Assembly: GCA_037178675.1 (NCBI GenBank)
Contig: JAYMGJ010000751.1
Coordinates: 1-64,000 of the forward strand
DNA: 64,000 bases
Reading direction: 5' to 3'
Source: Scleroderma bovista
Lineage: Eukaryota; Basidiomycota; Agaricomycetes; Boletales; Sclerodermataceae
Positions 33,725-46,000 of the stretch are shown piece by piece. Made by a program: the position numbers and the translations under genes. The stretch's first letter is position 1. Every line of letters begins with the position of its first letter. The notes beneath the pieces were generated by a model. The model was not told the DNA's origin and ran no database searches. It saw only the letters and a program-made list of their open reading frames with translations.

Positions 33725-36700
33725 CTAGAACGACACCACAATCTCCCAATCGTCTGCGATCCCGACGGCAGGATCCATGAGCACTAACACTCCCGCCCTG
33801 CCTTCCGCAGTCGCGCCAAACCCGGAGCCTTCCTCCCACTCCCACTCCAACCCAGACCCACCAATGATATTCACCGCTGCAGGTCGTGCACCTATTCCAA
33901 GTATAATTACGCGCTCCACACGTACACCCGAGATGGTCTGTGCGAAAGCATTGCTGGGATCGTACAGTGCGACGTCGTTCGAACCATCCTGCTTCCCTCC
34001 TCTGGTGTTCCAAAGTCGCAACGCCTTGTTATTGCTCTTCTTCGACCCTCCTTTCTTTGTCTCGGCACCAAACTCACGCCATACAAACTCGCCATCGGTA
34101 TGACCATACCCCTCCCCCTCATCGAGGTACACTTTCCCACTTGCAGCACCATCGACGTTGAGAGCGACCCGGAGTGTGAAGGGGTCCTTGCGCATCAATC
34201 CTGATGATCGTCTAGGTCGTTCGCGTGTGGGCACAATCGATCCACCGCGGATAAGCAATGGTATTTCATGGAGTTCCGCAGGCACTGTCACCGTCCGCCC
34301 GTGAGGGTTCTTGGCCACAGCAGGATAGGCGTGTGAGGTGAAATAGTTGTAGTAGATTTGCGAGTCTGGGAGGTACATAGAGGTGCTCGTCGCTCCCCGT
34401 GTAGTGATGGGCTTGACGAGAAGGCCAGATGAGCCAACGTAAAATTGGTCGTCGATCGCGAAACCTTCGGGGTCATGAGGGAACACTACATACTGCGGAC
34501 TGTAGGGTGGACCCGTAGTGAGCCCGACAACGGTCTGGACATAAACTAGAAACGCACCGCACGATCGGCATACCGGTCGTACTCAGTTCTTTGAACGCAG
34601 CGTACCACACTGGCAACATCGCGTATCGTAATTTCAGGGTATCCCTTATCATACTCTTGTATGGCTCATCCAGAAGGTACGGCTCGCGTCGTTTCGAGTC
34701 AATGTGCGCATGTGCACGGAAAAACGGGCTAAATGCCCCAACCACATACCACCTGACGAGTAGCTCGGGGTCAGGGTTGCCGAAGAAACCACCGACATCA
34801 GCTAAAACAGCCGCAAGGAATATAAGTGTCTTAAGAAAGGCAGCTATATAGAAAACTCACAACCACCAAACGCAATACCGCCTAATCCATTCGACAGCAC
34901 CATTTTGATCCCGACGGCCATATGCTCCCAAGAACAGAGGTTGTCGCCAGTCCACATAGCCCCAAACCGTTGGGAACCGGCATAAAAGGAGCGGGTCAAG
35001 ACAAATGGCCGTTTCGGAGGGTCGGACCGGTGGAGGAGCGCATTATACGTCTGGTTGGTCTATGGAGAAGAATGGGTAATGTAGCCAGAAGGAGAAAGGC
35101 AACAACATACAAACATCATCCCATTAATATTATGGATGTCACGGTGCTCCCACCCCCCGTAATGCACGTTATCCCTGGGCATCGAGATTTCTGGACCACT
35201 GAACACAGTAGGCTGTCCATGCATCAGCATCTGGTTCCATAGGTCTAGACAAGCGCTCCAACCTCGTTCATATCGTTCCAAATCCCAATATTCTCCGTGC
35301 TATCAATCCAGGCCCATTGCCCATCCACGCTCTTGGTTTTGAAGAATGAAATCCACAAGTCCCAACTCTTGGGATTGAAAAAGTCGATCCATGAAGAAGA
35401 CCCAGGCCAGCACCATCCCTCGTACTCGCCCGATCCAGTCTTCGGCTTGACAAGCACACCGAGGTCGGATGCAATTTGGTACATGGGGTAATCAGATTCC
35501 CGCTTGAGATGCGGGTCCACAATAATCACCATCTATACGATCCGCAATGACACATTAGACAGAAAAAAAATCTGATAGCAAAACATACCCTCCGTTCCAC
35601 GGCTTCGATATCTTTAATCATGCCAACGGGGTCAGGGAAATTTTTCTTGTCCCAGATGAAGTATTTATGTCCAACCGAATATTCGATATCAAGCCAGATG
35701 ACATCCAGTGGTATATCTGCATCGTCGAACCTGTCCTGGACGCTGCGCACGTCGTCTGAGTTTACATAGTTCCACCGACACTGGTGGTACCCAAGCGCCC
35801 AGTACGGAGGAAGCGGCGCAGTTCCTGTGAGGCGCGTGTACTGAGCGAAAATATCAGCAGGGGTGGGCCCAGGGAGGATGAACAAATCCAGGATACCAGA
35901 CTCCGATATCCAGTGTGTTTCTGTGCCAGTGGAGGTGCGGCCGATATCGACAGAGGTATCGCTGGCCATGAGGTCGAAGACGGCGACAGTTGACTTGGCA
36001 TTGTGGGCATGCATAAGAGGTACCGATCCATAAAGCGAAACAGGAGAGTCAGCTAGGTATTCGAAAACATCCGAGTTGTAGAGACGAAGGGGGTCGGTGT
36101 ACGTTGCACCAGGGCCTGTTGTGGAAGGAAGTGATAGATTGGTGGCATGTTGGGGTATTCCATAGACGTGAAGATGGTTAGGGAAGGTGATATCCAGAGA
36201 GACAGACTCGGGGCCTATAAAACGGAAATAGTGTAAACAGAATTAGCGTTCAGCAAGTGCGAGAACATACCCTTGGGCTTAGAATCTGTCCATGTAGACC
36301 ATGTTTCCTCCCACCAAGCGTCTTGTTCATCGCCCTCGAACCATGCAGCAGGGTTCACTTGCACTACGGTTTGCGCATCCCCATCCATGATAGTTGCGGG
36401 TTTGCTGTCTTCTTTCGTCCTAAAGTGCTCCATGTGCAACAACCCCCTGCCGTTCAGCACAACTTGTTCGACGCCATCTTGGAAAAGAGTGACTTTTAGT
36501 GGCTCAAATTCGATGATAACTTCTATATTTTTCTTCTCGCCGTAGACGGCGCGCACCGCACTCTTTCCTACCGTCCATGCGATTTGACGGTTTACACGCG
36601 GTTCTTGAACAAGGGCCCAACTGGCAGCTTCGTCATATCGCTTTCGCAGACCCCCAACCTCGTCCATCCGTACTCGCACGACTCCATCCTCGTGCAGCCG

Positions 36701-36973
36701 TACATCGAGTCCGAAATTCACAGTGGGGTATATGGACGACTTGACAGATGCGGTGAATGATGCGCGGTCAGATGCAAGCACGACCGAAGACGGGTCAATG
36801 GAGTAGGGAGACTTCCAGGAAGATCCTGCTGCATGTGCACGGGCTGAGAGGGCACGCCCGCGCCTACAGAAGCCAGATTGGGCACATGTCTTGAAGTCGT
36901 TGGATTTAAAGGCTAGGATTTGGGATGTTGAGAGGAGACAACTGAGGATAAGGAAGACGGTGGGGGGCCACAT
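33725..36973 (-). CDS. GH31 alpha-glucosidase, glucosidase II alpha subunit type
   Basis: Multi-exon minus-strand gene. A signal peptide (MWPPTVFLILSCLLSTSQILAF) starts it. An N-terminal beta-sandwich follows, then GH31 catalytic motifs: ALGYHQCRWNY, DVIWLDIEYSVGHKYF, the nucleophile region GIWNDMNE joined across an intron to PTVFSGPEISMPRD, and the acid/base segment MWTGDNLCSWEH. FGNPDPELLVRWYVVGAFSPFFRAHAHID is near-diagnostic for the ER glucosidase II alpha family. That enzyme trims glucose residues from N-glycans during glycoprotein folding, usually with a beta subunit; no ER-retention signal is seen or expected here. The frame is maintained through all joins checked. The product is of the usual 900-plus residue size. 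It lies head-to-tail with the unknown gene downstream. Confidence 0.9.
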
Positions 36974-37079
36974 TGTTTGCTACAACGTAGCCGCGTACTA
37001 ACTGCTTTGTAGCTGGGCTACAAATTAAAAGTAGTGCGGTTTACTTATGTAAGCCACTCTTAGTAAGGCCAGCCAAGTC

Positions 37080-37126
37080 GGAACGACCATCTTCATCTAC
37101 GAAGAGAGTCTGGCTTAGGGAGACTA
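37080..37126 (-). repeat. 47-bp repeat shared with the left edge of the DUF6589-helicase element
   Basis: On the minus strand, TAGTCTCCCTAAGCCAGACT through GTCGTTCC matches 19656-19702 at 46 of 47 bases. It lies 140 bases before an FMO-B pseudogene. It may be the terminus of a related, otherwise lost element or an independent short repeat. Confidence 0.75.
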
Positions 37127-37265
37127 GGCGCCACTGATCAACCTGCTTAGTATCAAGGATGCGTTGTCCACTTAGGTACGGTCGGTGTCTGAGCTTTACC
37201 AAGCATGTGTGCCTTCCCCACGTATATAAGGGCGCTGCATTTACCATCATCATTTCCAAGCACTC

Positions 37266-37795
37266 ATGACCATGGTTCAAGCACCTGTTCGCTCTCTGCC
37301 AACCCTCCAAAGACTCGTCAGCACTGTGGGCCCCAACGATGTTCAGGAGGCTGTTGCAAAAGCATGGTTTACCCATTGGGCAGAGACCATATGCTGCAAA
37401 GACGCAGTGGCGGGCATCCTCGATCTCATTGTCGATGACGCTTTCTGGTGCGATATACTTGCATTCACCTGGAACTTCCACATGTATGAAGGAATGTACA
37501 CTGAGACAGTTCCTCGCAGATCAATTGCTCAAGTTCGATCTGACCGCATTTAAGCTTCGTGAATATGTAGTTCGTGATGCTTGTTAAGCTGTATGAGGAC
37601 CTCGTATGGATGGGCGTTTTCAACTTCAACACCGGTGGGACATGCAACTGTGATTTTCAGACTCGTTTCCTTGGAAGACGGGTCATGGAAGGCCCATGGA
37701 TTTGAAACTGCCCGTGGTGTGTTCACAAACCTCGACGATCTTGGCTGATTTCCTGAAGGACCACGAGCCAAATCATGGAACGTGGGCTGGCGGTG
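37266..37795 (+). pseudogene. FMO-B pseudogene (5' part only)
   Basis: Starts MTMVQAPVRSLPTLQRLVSTVGPND at 37266 and shows the B-type HWAETICCKD. It stays open to about 37495, where a frameshift follows MYEG. Weaker similarity continues in other frames (PVGHATVIFRLVSLEDGSWKAH, then LKDHEPNHGTWAGG) to about 37795. A TATATAAG box near 37223 shows the shared promoter. The FAD domain is missing. Directly downstream the intact FMO-A3 begins, as with the mirror-image pair at 12.8-15.9 kb. Confidence 0.86.
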
Positions 37796-37919
37796 CCACT
37801 TCGCGAACCCTCGCATAGTCACACGAGTAGTCAATTCAATTCACTTCAGTTCAATCCGCGACAATACTAAGATAAGGTCTTTGTATTATTTATTAATTCA
37901 TGGAGCTTTACTAACTACA

Positions 37920-37991
37920 CGTGGGCCTTCGCCACATATATGGGGTGCTGTGTGGTGAGTTTTCCCATCATCACTCTCTTCCCAAGCACTC
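37920..37991 (+). promoter_or_regulatory. Core promoter of FMO-A3
   Basis: GTGGGCCTTCGCCACATATATGGGGTGCTG holds a TATA-type box at about 37936-37942, followed by TCTTCCCAAGCACTC directly before ATG. It matches the promoters of FMO-A1 and FMO-A2. Confidence 0.55.
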
Positions 37992-40366
37992 ATGACCGTG
38001 GTTCAAGTGCCCGTTCGCTCTCTGCCGACTCTCCAAAGACTGGGCAGCACCGTGGACCCCAACGTCGACTTTCACGCTGTCGCCGAAGCATGGTTTACCC
38101 GTTTCGCAGATGCCATGACCTCCAAAGACGTGGCGGGCATCCTCGACCTCATTGTCGATGACGCTTTCTGGCGCGATATGCTTACACTCACCTGGGACTT
38201 CCACACTTATGAAGGAAGGGACACTGTCAAAAAGTTCCTCACAGATCAATTACCCAAGTTCGATCTGTCTGCCTTTAAGCTTCGTGAAGAGCTCGTGTCG
38301 CTTGATAGGCCATATGAGGACCTCGTGTGGATCATGGGCATATTCAATTTTGATACCGAGGTGGGACATGCAACAGGGATTTTCAGACTTATTCCCTTGG
38401 CAGACGGGTCATGGAAGGCTCACAGTGTGTACACAAACCTCGATGATCTCAAGGGCTTCCCGGAAAAGACCGGTTTGCTGAGGAACCACGAGCCGAACCA
38501 TGGAAAGTGGGCTGAGAGGCGGGAAAGGGAACAAGAATTCCTCGACGAAGAGCCCGGCGCGCTCATTATCGGAGGAGGCCAGAGCGGCCTTGATGTTGCG
38601 GCACGTCTCAAGATGCTCGGGATCAACTCACTTATCATCGAACGGCATGATCGCGTTGGAGATAACTGGAGGACCCGATATGCAGCATTGTGCTTGAATA
38701 ACACGGTATGTGAGTAGTCAACGATGGGTTGACCCCAATGCCATCGCTGAGGCCAGCCGTAGGGTACGACCACATGCCCTACTTGCCGTATGTTAAACGT
38801 CATCATCGTTGTATTTGAGTAAAGAAATCATATCGCTTTGCTGCAGCTTCCCTCCATCGTGGCCTGTCCATACACCGGCCGTGAAGTTGGCCAATTGGTT
38901 GGAGTCATATGCTCAGTCGCTTGAACTAAACGTCTGGACTTCGGCTACTGTTCTTTCCGTCGAACCCAGCACCAAGGGCAAGAGGTGGTCTGTTCGAGTT
39001 GTCCGTGGCGATGGCAGGGAGCGCGTCTTCGAGGTTAATCATGTGGTGTTTGCCACTGGGTTTGGCGATGGAAAACCTAGTATGCCAAATATACTTGGTC
39101 AAGTGTGTAGCATGCAGTGTCGCTTGGTCCAGTTATCGTGCTGACATCCGTTAACAGGTGGAGTTCAAGGGCCAAGTTTTACACTCTACCCAGCACAAGG
39201 TTGCGATCGATCATCTAGGGAAGAAGGTCGCCGTCGTTGGCTCATGCACATCGGGTATATGGGCACTGCACTTACTCTTTTTATTGGCTAATACGTTACA
39301 TACAGCCCATGATATTTGCTCAGACTACGCTGATCATGGAATTGGTAAGTGAAAACTTCACCATGAAAATCGTTTCTAATGCTCCCCTAGATGTGACGAT
39401 GGTTCAGAGAGGCCCGACCTATGTCATGTCTTCGAAAGAAGGCCTACCGAGAACAATAGGCGGTGAGCCCACCATTCTGGCACTCGGGCCCTCCCCCATG
39501 ATTTATACGACTCTACGAAGGGTTATATAGAGAGGACGGTCCTCCCGTCGATCTTGCCGATCGCATTAGTGCATCATATCCAAACCACTTTTTTCGGCTT
39601 TTAAACCAGCGTGTGACCAAGGACATAGCTGACGCTGACAAGTACGTTTTGACTTTGCAAAGTCGAGTCGATATTGGCTGAGGATGCGCAGGGACATCCT
39701 AGATGGACTCCGTAAAGTAGGGTTCAAACTCACTTTCGGAGAAGACGGCTCTGGTCTCATGGCACTGATGTGGAAGAAGGTTGGAGGGTACTACTTTGGT
39801 ATCTCCCCTGACCTGCTCGTGGTGCCAGTTATTGACCATGGTCAAAAGATGTCGGGGCTTCGCAAAAGATCATCGACGGGAAAATCAAACTGAAGAGCGA
39901 TGGTCCCATTGCAAGGTTCACACCCACGGGCCTGCTTTTCGAAGATGGTTCGACACTGGATGCGGATGTAGTTCTTTTTGCCACCGGGTAGGTGGACACC
40001 GGAAGTTTATCGTGGCCTTCACTGAATCCGCGGCCAAAACTGCACAGTTGCGGAAATGTACGCGAGACCTACCTCGGACTCCTCCCCGAAAACCTCCATG
40101 ACGCTGTCACGCCTGTCTGGGGGATTAACGAAGAGGGCGAACCACACTCGCTGTGGCGCGAAATTGGCGGAAGTGGACCTGAGGGCAGAAAACTAGCTGG
40201 CCTCTGGTCAATCTTAGGTAATCTGGCATTGTGTCGATTCTACTCAAAACATATTGCGCTGCGTGAGTGTTTTCCTTTACTCGGTGAAGTCTGAACTACT
40301 CGGGCTGATAACGCTGGCTCAGAAATCAAGGCCTACGAGGAAGGAATATTTGGAGAACGTTATTAG
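37992..40366 (+). CDS. FMO-A3: flavin-containing monooxygenase with N-terminal NTF2/SnoaL-like domain
   Basis: Third intact member of the family, with the same exon plan as FMO-A1. The first exon carries the NTF2/SnoaL-like part and GGGQSG. A donor at GTGAGT gives VWYDHMPYLP across two introns. Next come FATGFGDGKPSMPNILGQ, VAVVGSCTS joined to AHDICSDYADHG, LTFGEDGSGLMALMW, and VGASQKIIDGKIKLKS. The final exon ends GIFGERY and TAG at 40364-40366. One difference is Cys for Tyr just after the late ATG motif (ATGCGNVRETY against ATGYGDARETY). All joins compared keep frame, so it should make about 609-612 residues. Downstream the decayed SulP fragment lies on the opposite strand. Confidence 0.88.
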
Positions 40367-40854
40367 ATTTTGTCGGTGAAGAGCATCTTGTTCAACCAAA
40401 CGAGGCTAGCTCCTGCGAATGGCCATTTGAGAGATGTCCGTTGAGAGCATAGCATATATGTAACCAGTACATAGATGCCAAACGAAACGCACACGCAACC
40501 AATATCGAATTCATCCACTATGAAGCATTTCGAACGACCAATTGAGCATTCAACGCCAATCTCCGTCCAAAAGAATGATGTCAAGTTATACCCTTTATCA
40601 TTACGAGCTAACGAGTCTCAACCTTGGCTGCCTATCTCAGGGTGTCGTAGAACACATCCTAACTCAACGTCGCCAGCATCATCGAATGTTGTACGGACCT
40701 CGGGGCGCAGATGCTTGATGAACAAGGACCTGCGAGCCATATCAGCAAATGAAAGCATTTATGCGTGACAATATGGAGGTTATTACACAGCTGGTAAGTT
40801 TCGAGTAGCTCATGGGTGATTTACATTGTCCTAGATATTCGGGTAAGTGGGCGA

Positions 40855-41455
40855 TAATTATACGAGTGGACACTGAAGATGAATCACATGTTTCGACGCT
40901 TGTCATGTGGAAGACCAGGACTCTAGCTGCCTGCCTTCGTGATGCGTCCGAGGGATGTGCATGATCTCCACCGTATAGCTCAAATCATCGCAAGTGCACT
41001 GTGGTGCAGAACCTCAATGTGAGTACGAAAGCGACGTGCTCTGCAGAACTAAGTTTTGAGCTGATGATGGCTAATCGAGGAAGGGACTATCATTTAGATA
41101 ACACGAACGACCTTTGGCACACATTAAAATAAAGGCTCGCGGATTAAACGCACCAAAGACATCTTCAACATCTGGATCACCACTGGCCTCAGGTGATCCA
41201 TACCATGGATGAGACCCTGTGAAGATAAAGAACGTCACTGTTGTTGATTCGGGAGACATATGGGAACGGTCATCCGTGTCTTGGAGGAACGCCGAATCCC
41301 GAGTATGTAGTAGCGGTTCACGATAATGCCAATCTCAACATCCCAGATCTGAGAACGTGATCGATATCATTACAACCTGTCCCGGTTCCAATCTTGCTCG
41401 TCAGGGATACAAGCTAGTGGGATATTTCAATGAAAGGCGCACTTGTAGTAACATA
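40855..41455 (-). pseudogene. Sulfate permease (SulP) pseudogene fragment
   Basis: Minus-strand similarity to the 3' half of the gene at 9687-12519. Landmarks: ATCACATGTTTCGACG and GACTCTAGCTGCCTGCC against the STAS exon, CACCGTATAGCTCAAATC, the TGATGCCAATCTCAACATCCCAGA segment, and ATACAAGCTAGTGGGA...TTTCAATGAAAG against a SulP intron/exon. Frames are broken in many places. Upstream SulP exons are not found, so the fragment ends near 41455. Confidence 0.85.
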
Positions 41456-41879
41456 TTGCCATGTATCTGTTACGAATGCGAACGGGGAGCATTATTGCCC
41501 TCGAAGAAGGTAATCTTGCATCGGGGAACGGATCTATTGAAGTTCGAAAAGAGCCTTATGATGTCCCTCACATCTTGCGATGCGACTTCACCTGCAATCA
41601 TCGTGAGTTATATTGTTGGTGACCGTATGGTGATGTTTCTGTTTGAGAATCGACTATCTGGCATTTTCTGCAGGCCCATTGAAGGCTGGTGGTCTGTACC
41701 TGACGTTGTTTAAGTAATGACTTTGCAGCTGGTAAGGTATTCCGGATGGCGCTAAAGAAAAGATTCATGATTGTATGTAGAATCCAACTTATCTCTCCAA
41801 ATGGTGTTGGTCTGTTATGCAAGGAGGTACGGCCGGAGGAATAGAGCGTAGCCTTTGGTCCCGCTGTGACTGTCACAAG

Positions 41880-42470
41880 TGGGCTTGGGTCGACGGGGAC
41901 GCTCCAGTCAATTTAGTGTAATAACGGTGCGGTCGAGAGGATCGAAGTAAGCCCTCGGCACCCTCGGCACATAGGCCACGTCTTCACGAGCTTCGCCAAC
42001 CGGCTAAATGCCCCATTGATACATCTAGCCTAGTTGGGTCTGAGACGCTAAGATGCAGCTCACGGAACCGATGGCTACTTGTGAACAACACTTGCATCGC
42101 CTCAAGATGTGGAGGGCTGTCGACTACGAGATGTTCTGCGTCCGAGATGTCCAGACTTTGTCCAGTTGGACACGTTGATGTCCACGAACCGCCACAAGAA
42201 AGGGTTCACATAAGTAAAGTCTCTCCAGGACTTGGAGACTAGACTGAGAAGTACTGGAGGCCGCAATGGATTGGAGCGTTGAAACCATAGCCAATGGCAG
42301 TGACGTCGCCTTGACTCCGTTCCTGCGTTCGTCAGATACAGTGAGGTCACCAGTGGGTGTCCCCTCGCAGGTTGCTTTACCACAGGATTATTGTTGCTGT
42401 CACACTCCGGATTGTCCGGGAGCCGATAATGATAGGCTTCTTTTTCAGGAAACCGGGGTTGGTACAAAAG
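41880..42470 (-). pseudogene. Possible decayed F-box-type gene fragment
   Basis: Minus-strand frame has PVLLSLVSKSWRDFTYVNPFLWRFVDINVSNW, which resembles the F-box and following helix of the large basidiomycete F-box family. Further down, another frame reads HLEAMQVLFTSSHRFRELHLSVSDPTRLDV, like the repeat part of such proteins. No start and no continuous frame is seen. It overlaps the promoter region of TRP1. Confidence 0.4.
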
Positions 42471-42524
42471 GTGCGCTCATCATCGAGCGTAATCTGAGCC
42501 AACTGCACCCAACCACACTGCACC

Positions 42525-44982
42525 ATGGCGCTCCCACCGCATCTCGCAAAGCCCATCGACTGTCTTATGATCGATAATTTCGATTCATTTACTTGGAATC
42601 TCTACCAGTACCTCTGTCTCCTTGGTGCAGACGTCACCGTCATCCGAAACGATGCTATTCCAACCTCGCTGTTCCCTCAGCTCAATATCAGAAACCTCAT
42701 CATATCACCGGGACCAGGTCATCCTAAGACCGACTCAGGCATATCACGCGACGCCATCCGGTATTTTGCAGGCAAAGTCCCTGTGTTGGGTGTATGCATG
42801 GGTTTAGAATGTCTTGTGGACGTGTATGGTGGTGAAATTGGGTAAGGCCTTCCTGTTACCTTTGGTTGCTCTCTTGTCAGCTTAATTGTGGTTCTCCGGC
42901 CAAACTGTTTCCGTCCGTTCTCTTCGGTAATTCAGATATGCGGGCGAAATAAAACATGGAAAACTCAGCCCCATTCGACACGATGGCCGAGGTATCTTCC
43001 GGGATATCCCACAAAGCATCATGTCTACACGATACCACTCGCTAAGCGCCTCCCTTGCGACCCTTCCCGCCGATCTCATGGTTACGTGCGCCACAGAAGA
43101 AAGCGGTGTGATCATGGGGGTACGGCACCGCGAGTTTGTCGTCGAAGCCGTCCAATACCACCCAGAGAGTATCCTTTCTGATTCCGGGAACACTCTCCTA
43201 CGTAACTTCCTTGCCTTGCGTGGGGGTAAATGGTCCGAAAACCCCGAAGCGCGTGTCCATGACCCCGACCTCCCGCCCTTCCCAATCGAGGCCCTCAAAG
43301 GAAAGGTAGAAGACTCGCCCGAGACTCGCGCCAAGGTATCAAGCGTCCTGGAAAAGATATATGTACAGCGCGCGGAGGATGTTGCTCGTGCCAAACAGGT
43401 TCCAGGCATGTCGCACTCCCACATCACCGACCTCCTGGAGATGGGTGTTGCCCCGCCGCTCATCTCCCTTGTTTCTCGGCTCCGTGCCAGCCGTCCCGCG
43501 CTCATGGCAGAGATCAAGCGTGCGAGTCCGTCCAAGGGCGACATCGCACTCACTGCCAATGCAGCCCTCCAAGCACGCACATATGCCTTGTCTGGCGCAT
43601 CCGTCATCTCCGTCCTCACAGAACCCACGTGGTTCAAGGGGTCCCTCCTCGATATGCGTCTAGCCCGCCAGGCCATCGACAACATCCCCCAGCGCCCTGC
43701 TGTTCTTCGTAAGGATTTCATACTGGACGAGTACCAGATCGCCGAAGCTAGACTGCATGGCGCGGATACGGTTCTGCTGATCGTGGCGATGCTTGCCCCA
43801 GAAAGACTGAAGGAACTGTACGCCTACTCACTCTCGCTGGGAATGGAACCCCTCGTTGAGGTGAACAACGCACACGAGATGAACATCGCCCTCGATCTCG
43901 GTGCTAAAGTGATCGGGGTGAACAATCGAAACTTGCATGACTTCCAGGTCGACATGGGCACGACGAGCCGGCTCGCCGACATGGTCAAGGAGCGGGACGT
44001 CATCCTGTGTGCGCTGAGTGGGATATCATCGCCCAAGGACGTCAGCCAGTACGTCGAACAGGGCGTCTCGGCGGTCTTGGTCGGTGAGGCCCTCATGCGC
44101 GCTAAGGACACGAAGGCATTCATACGCGAGTTGCTCGGTTTGCCGAGCACACCGCGTGTGCCCCTAGTCAAGATATGTGGCGTGAGGAGCGTGGAGGAGG
44201 CCATGGCGGTTGCGACTGCAGGTGCAGATATGATCGGTGTCATGTTTGTGCCCGGCAGTAAGCGGTTCGTATCGATCGATGTGGCACGCGAGATCGCGCA
44301 GGCAGTTCGTACCATGCGGTCTGATGCGGCATCGCAAACCACAGAAGAGCCTGCTTCGGAAGGTGCCCTCGCGAACGGGGTGCCCACAGATTCGAACGAG
44401 GGCTGGTTCTCGTGCAACGCGCGCCGATTATCGACCAGAGCTCGACGCCCCCTTGTAGTCGGCGTTTTCCAGAACCAATCATTAGAGGAAGTGGAGTTTG
44501 TCACTTCGTCAGTTCAATTGGATCTCGTCCAGTTGCACGGAAAGGAACCCCTGGAGTGGAGCAGGAACCTGCCTGTTCGTGTGATCCGCGCCTTCCACGT
44601 CGCCCCAGACGGCAGCGGATTGGAGGATTTGACGACGCCTGGATTCCATCATTTCGTGTTACTGGACTCGCAGAGGAGTGATGGATTGAGTGGAGGAAGT
44701 GGGAAAGTGGTGGACTGGGATCTGGCGGCGAATGTGGTGAAAGCAGGAGAGCACCTGAGTGCTGACGGGGATATCAAGCCCGACGGTGTATCAAATGATG
44801 GTAGTTTGATGCCGATCATCCTTGCGGGCGGCCTTACACCTGAAACCGTTGCCACGGCTGTGGAGAAAGTTCACCCTTGGGCTGTGGATGTCAGTGGTGG
44901 GGTGGAAACATCGGATGGGAAAGCGAAAGACCTGACCAAGGTTTCCACATTCATCAGAGCGGTGAAGGAACTGCAGTTGTGA
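42525..44982 (+). CDS. TRP1: Trifunctional tryptophan biosynthesis protein (GATase-IGPS-PRAI)
   Basis: Two exons, 42525-42841 and 42936-44982, encode 787 residues. Domain 1 is the glutamine amidotransferase of anthranilate synthase: [15 protein letters not shown], catalytic Cys near residue 91 in GVCMGLE, and EAVQYHPES with the His/Glu pair. Domain 2, from about residue 280, is indole-3-glycerol phosphate synthase ([13 protein letters not shown] near 295, [22 protein letters not shown]). Domain 3, from about 515, is phosphoribosylanthranilate isomerase ([37 protein letters not shown]). This fused order is standard in filamentous fungi and basidiomycetes. It supplies glutamine-derived ammonia to the TrpE subunit and carries out two later steps. 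It looks fully intact. Confidence 0.97.
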
Positions 44983-46000
44983 TTGTAATGTGGAATCATG
45001 ACTAGACAAGCTCCATGATGTAGGTACTGTAGTAGAATGTGTTTTATGAAGGACTGCATTGGCGTTCTACCACACGGTTTGCAAGTCACTGGGCGTAATT
45101 GCAACTTGCGTGCGTGAGCGCAAGAGGTGTTTAAAAATGACTGCAACAAACTCGTGGAACATGCGTGAAGGACATGACGAATAGATGCCACCAAAGGCAA
45201 AGGGTACACATCTAAATCGAGAGCGAGCATTGCTCACTGGATCAGTGGTGGATGTTCCGAACAGATAGCCTGCACCTTCCGCACCTTCCAAGGGCGTGCA
45301 AATAGCACTCAGTGATGGCGCGTCACCTGGTCGGGTTCAGGGAGTTTGATTCAAAGAACTCGTGATACTTGCTAGAGAAGGCGTCAACCGGGAATTGCGC
45401 CACGGGCAGAGGGTTCGGGGGATGAAGTCATTCGTTCGGTAGTGCAAAGACAGGGTCGAGTGGTCCAGGTCGTCCATATGCCGTCTTCCACGAGTGAGCG
45501 CTACTAGTAAAAGCTCCCTAAACCCTTGTTGTCTGGTCCAATGGGAAGCGTATCGATCGATTGCAACGGCGACCTGGAACCCAACAGCGACGCCTGGTTG
45601 AACTCGATATTTCGCTTGACCCACCAAGGCTTCCCTGTTCCGCCCGCATAATACATGGTTCAGTAGTCTGAGTGCGTCCAGTAGTAGACTTGACCGCCCC
45701 CTTGTCCCTGTGCGCTTGCTCACTATCACAATAGCCTCCATTCGACGATTGGCACCGGATCCTGCCTGGATCTGTTCTAGGCTTCAGAATCAGAATAAAA
45801 CTCCCCCGCATGGAGAAAGTCGCCTACTGCATAAATGGTCAAGACCTGCCACTCCCCTTCCTGAACGACTGACCCAAGCCTAACTCGAGAACGTACGCAG
45901 CTGCTGCCTCTCTTTCTGCAACTGGCCTCAGCGCTCATGTGTCCCCTACCAGTACATCTAGCCCAGGTCATCTGGCTAGCTACTGATTAGCAAGGCGACG
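44983..46000. other. Intergenic region, no supported gene
   Basis: Only short frames without domain resemblance on both strands. It should include the TRP1 3' end and the promoter of the Fic gene. Confidence 0.4.

Larger units (their letters stand above)
37266..41455. repeat. Segmental duplication, copy 2 (FMO-B, FMO-A3, decayed SulP 3' half)
   Basis: Inverted counterpart of 11600-15860. Shared non-coding landmarks include GGTGCCACTT...CTTCGCGAACCCTCG, CAATACTAAGATAAGGTCT and the ACACTCTTTTT/GGCTAATACG intron pieces. The SulP part here is heavily eroded, while FMO-A3 stays intact. Confidence 0.8.

Noticed and set aside
42882..44504. Long minus-strand frames within TRP1
   Set aside because: They are antisense shadows of a strongly conserved coding gene.
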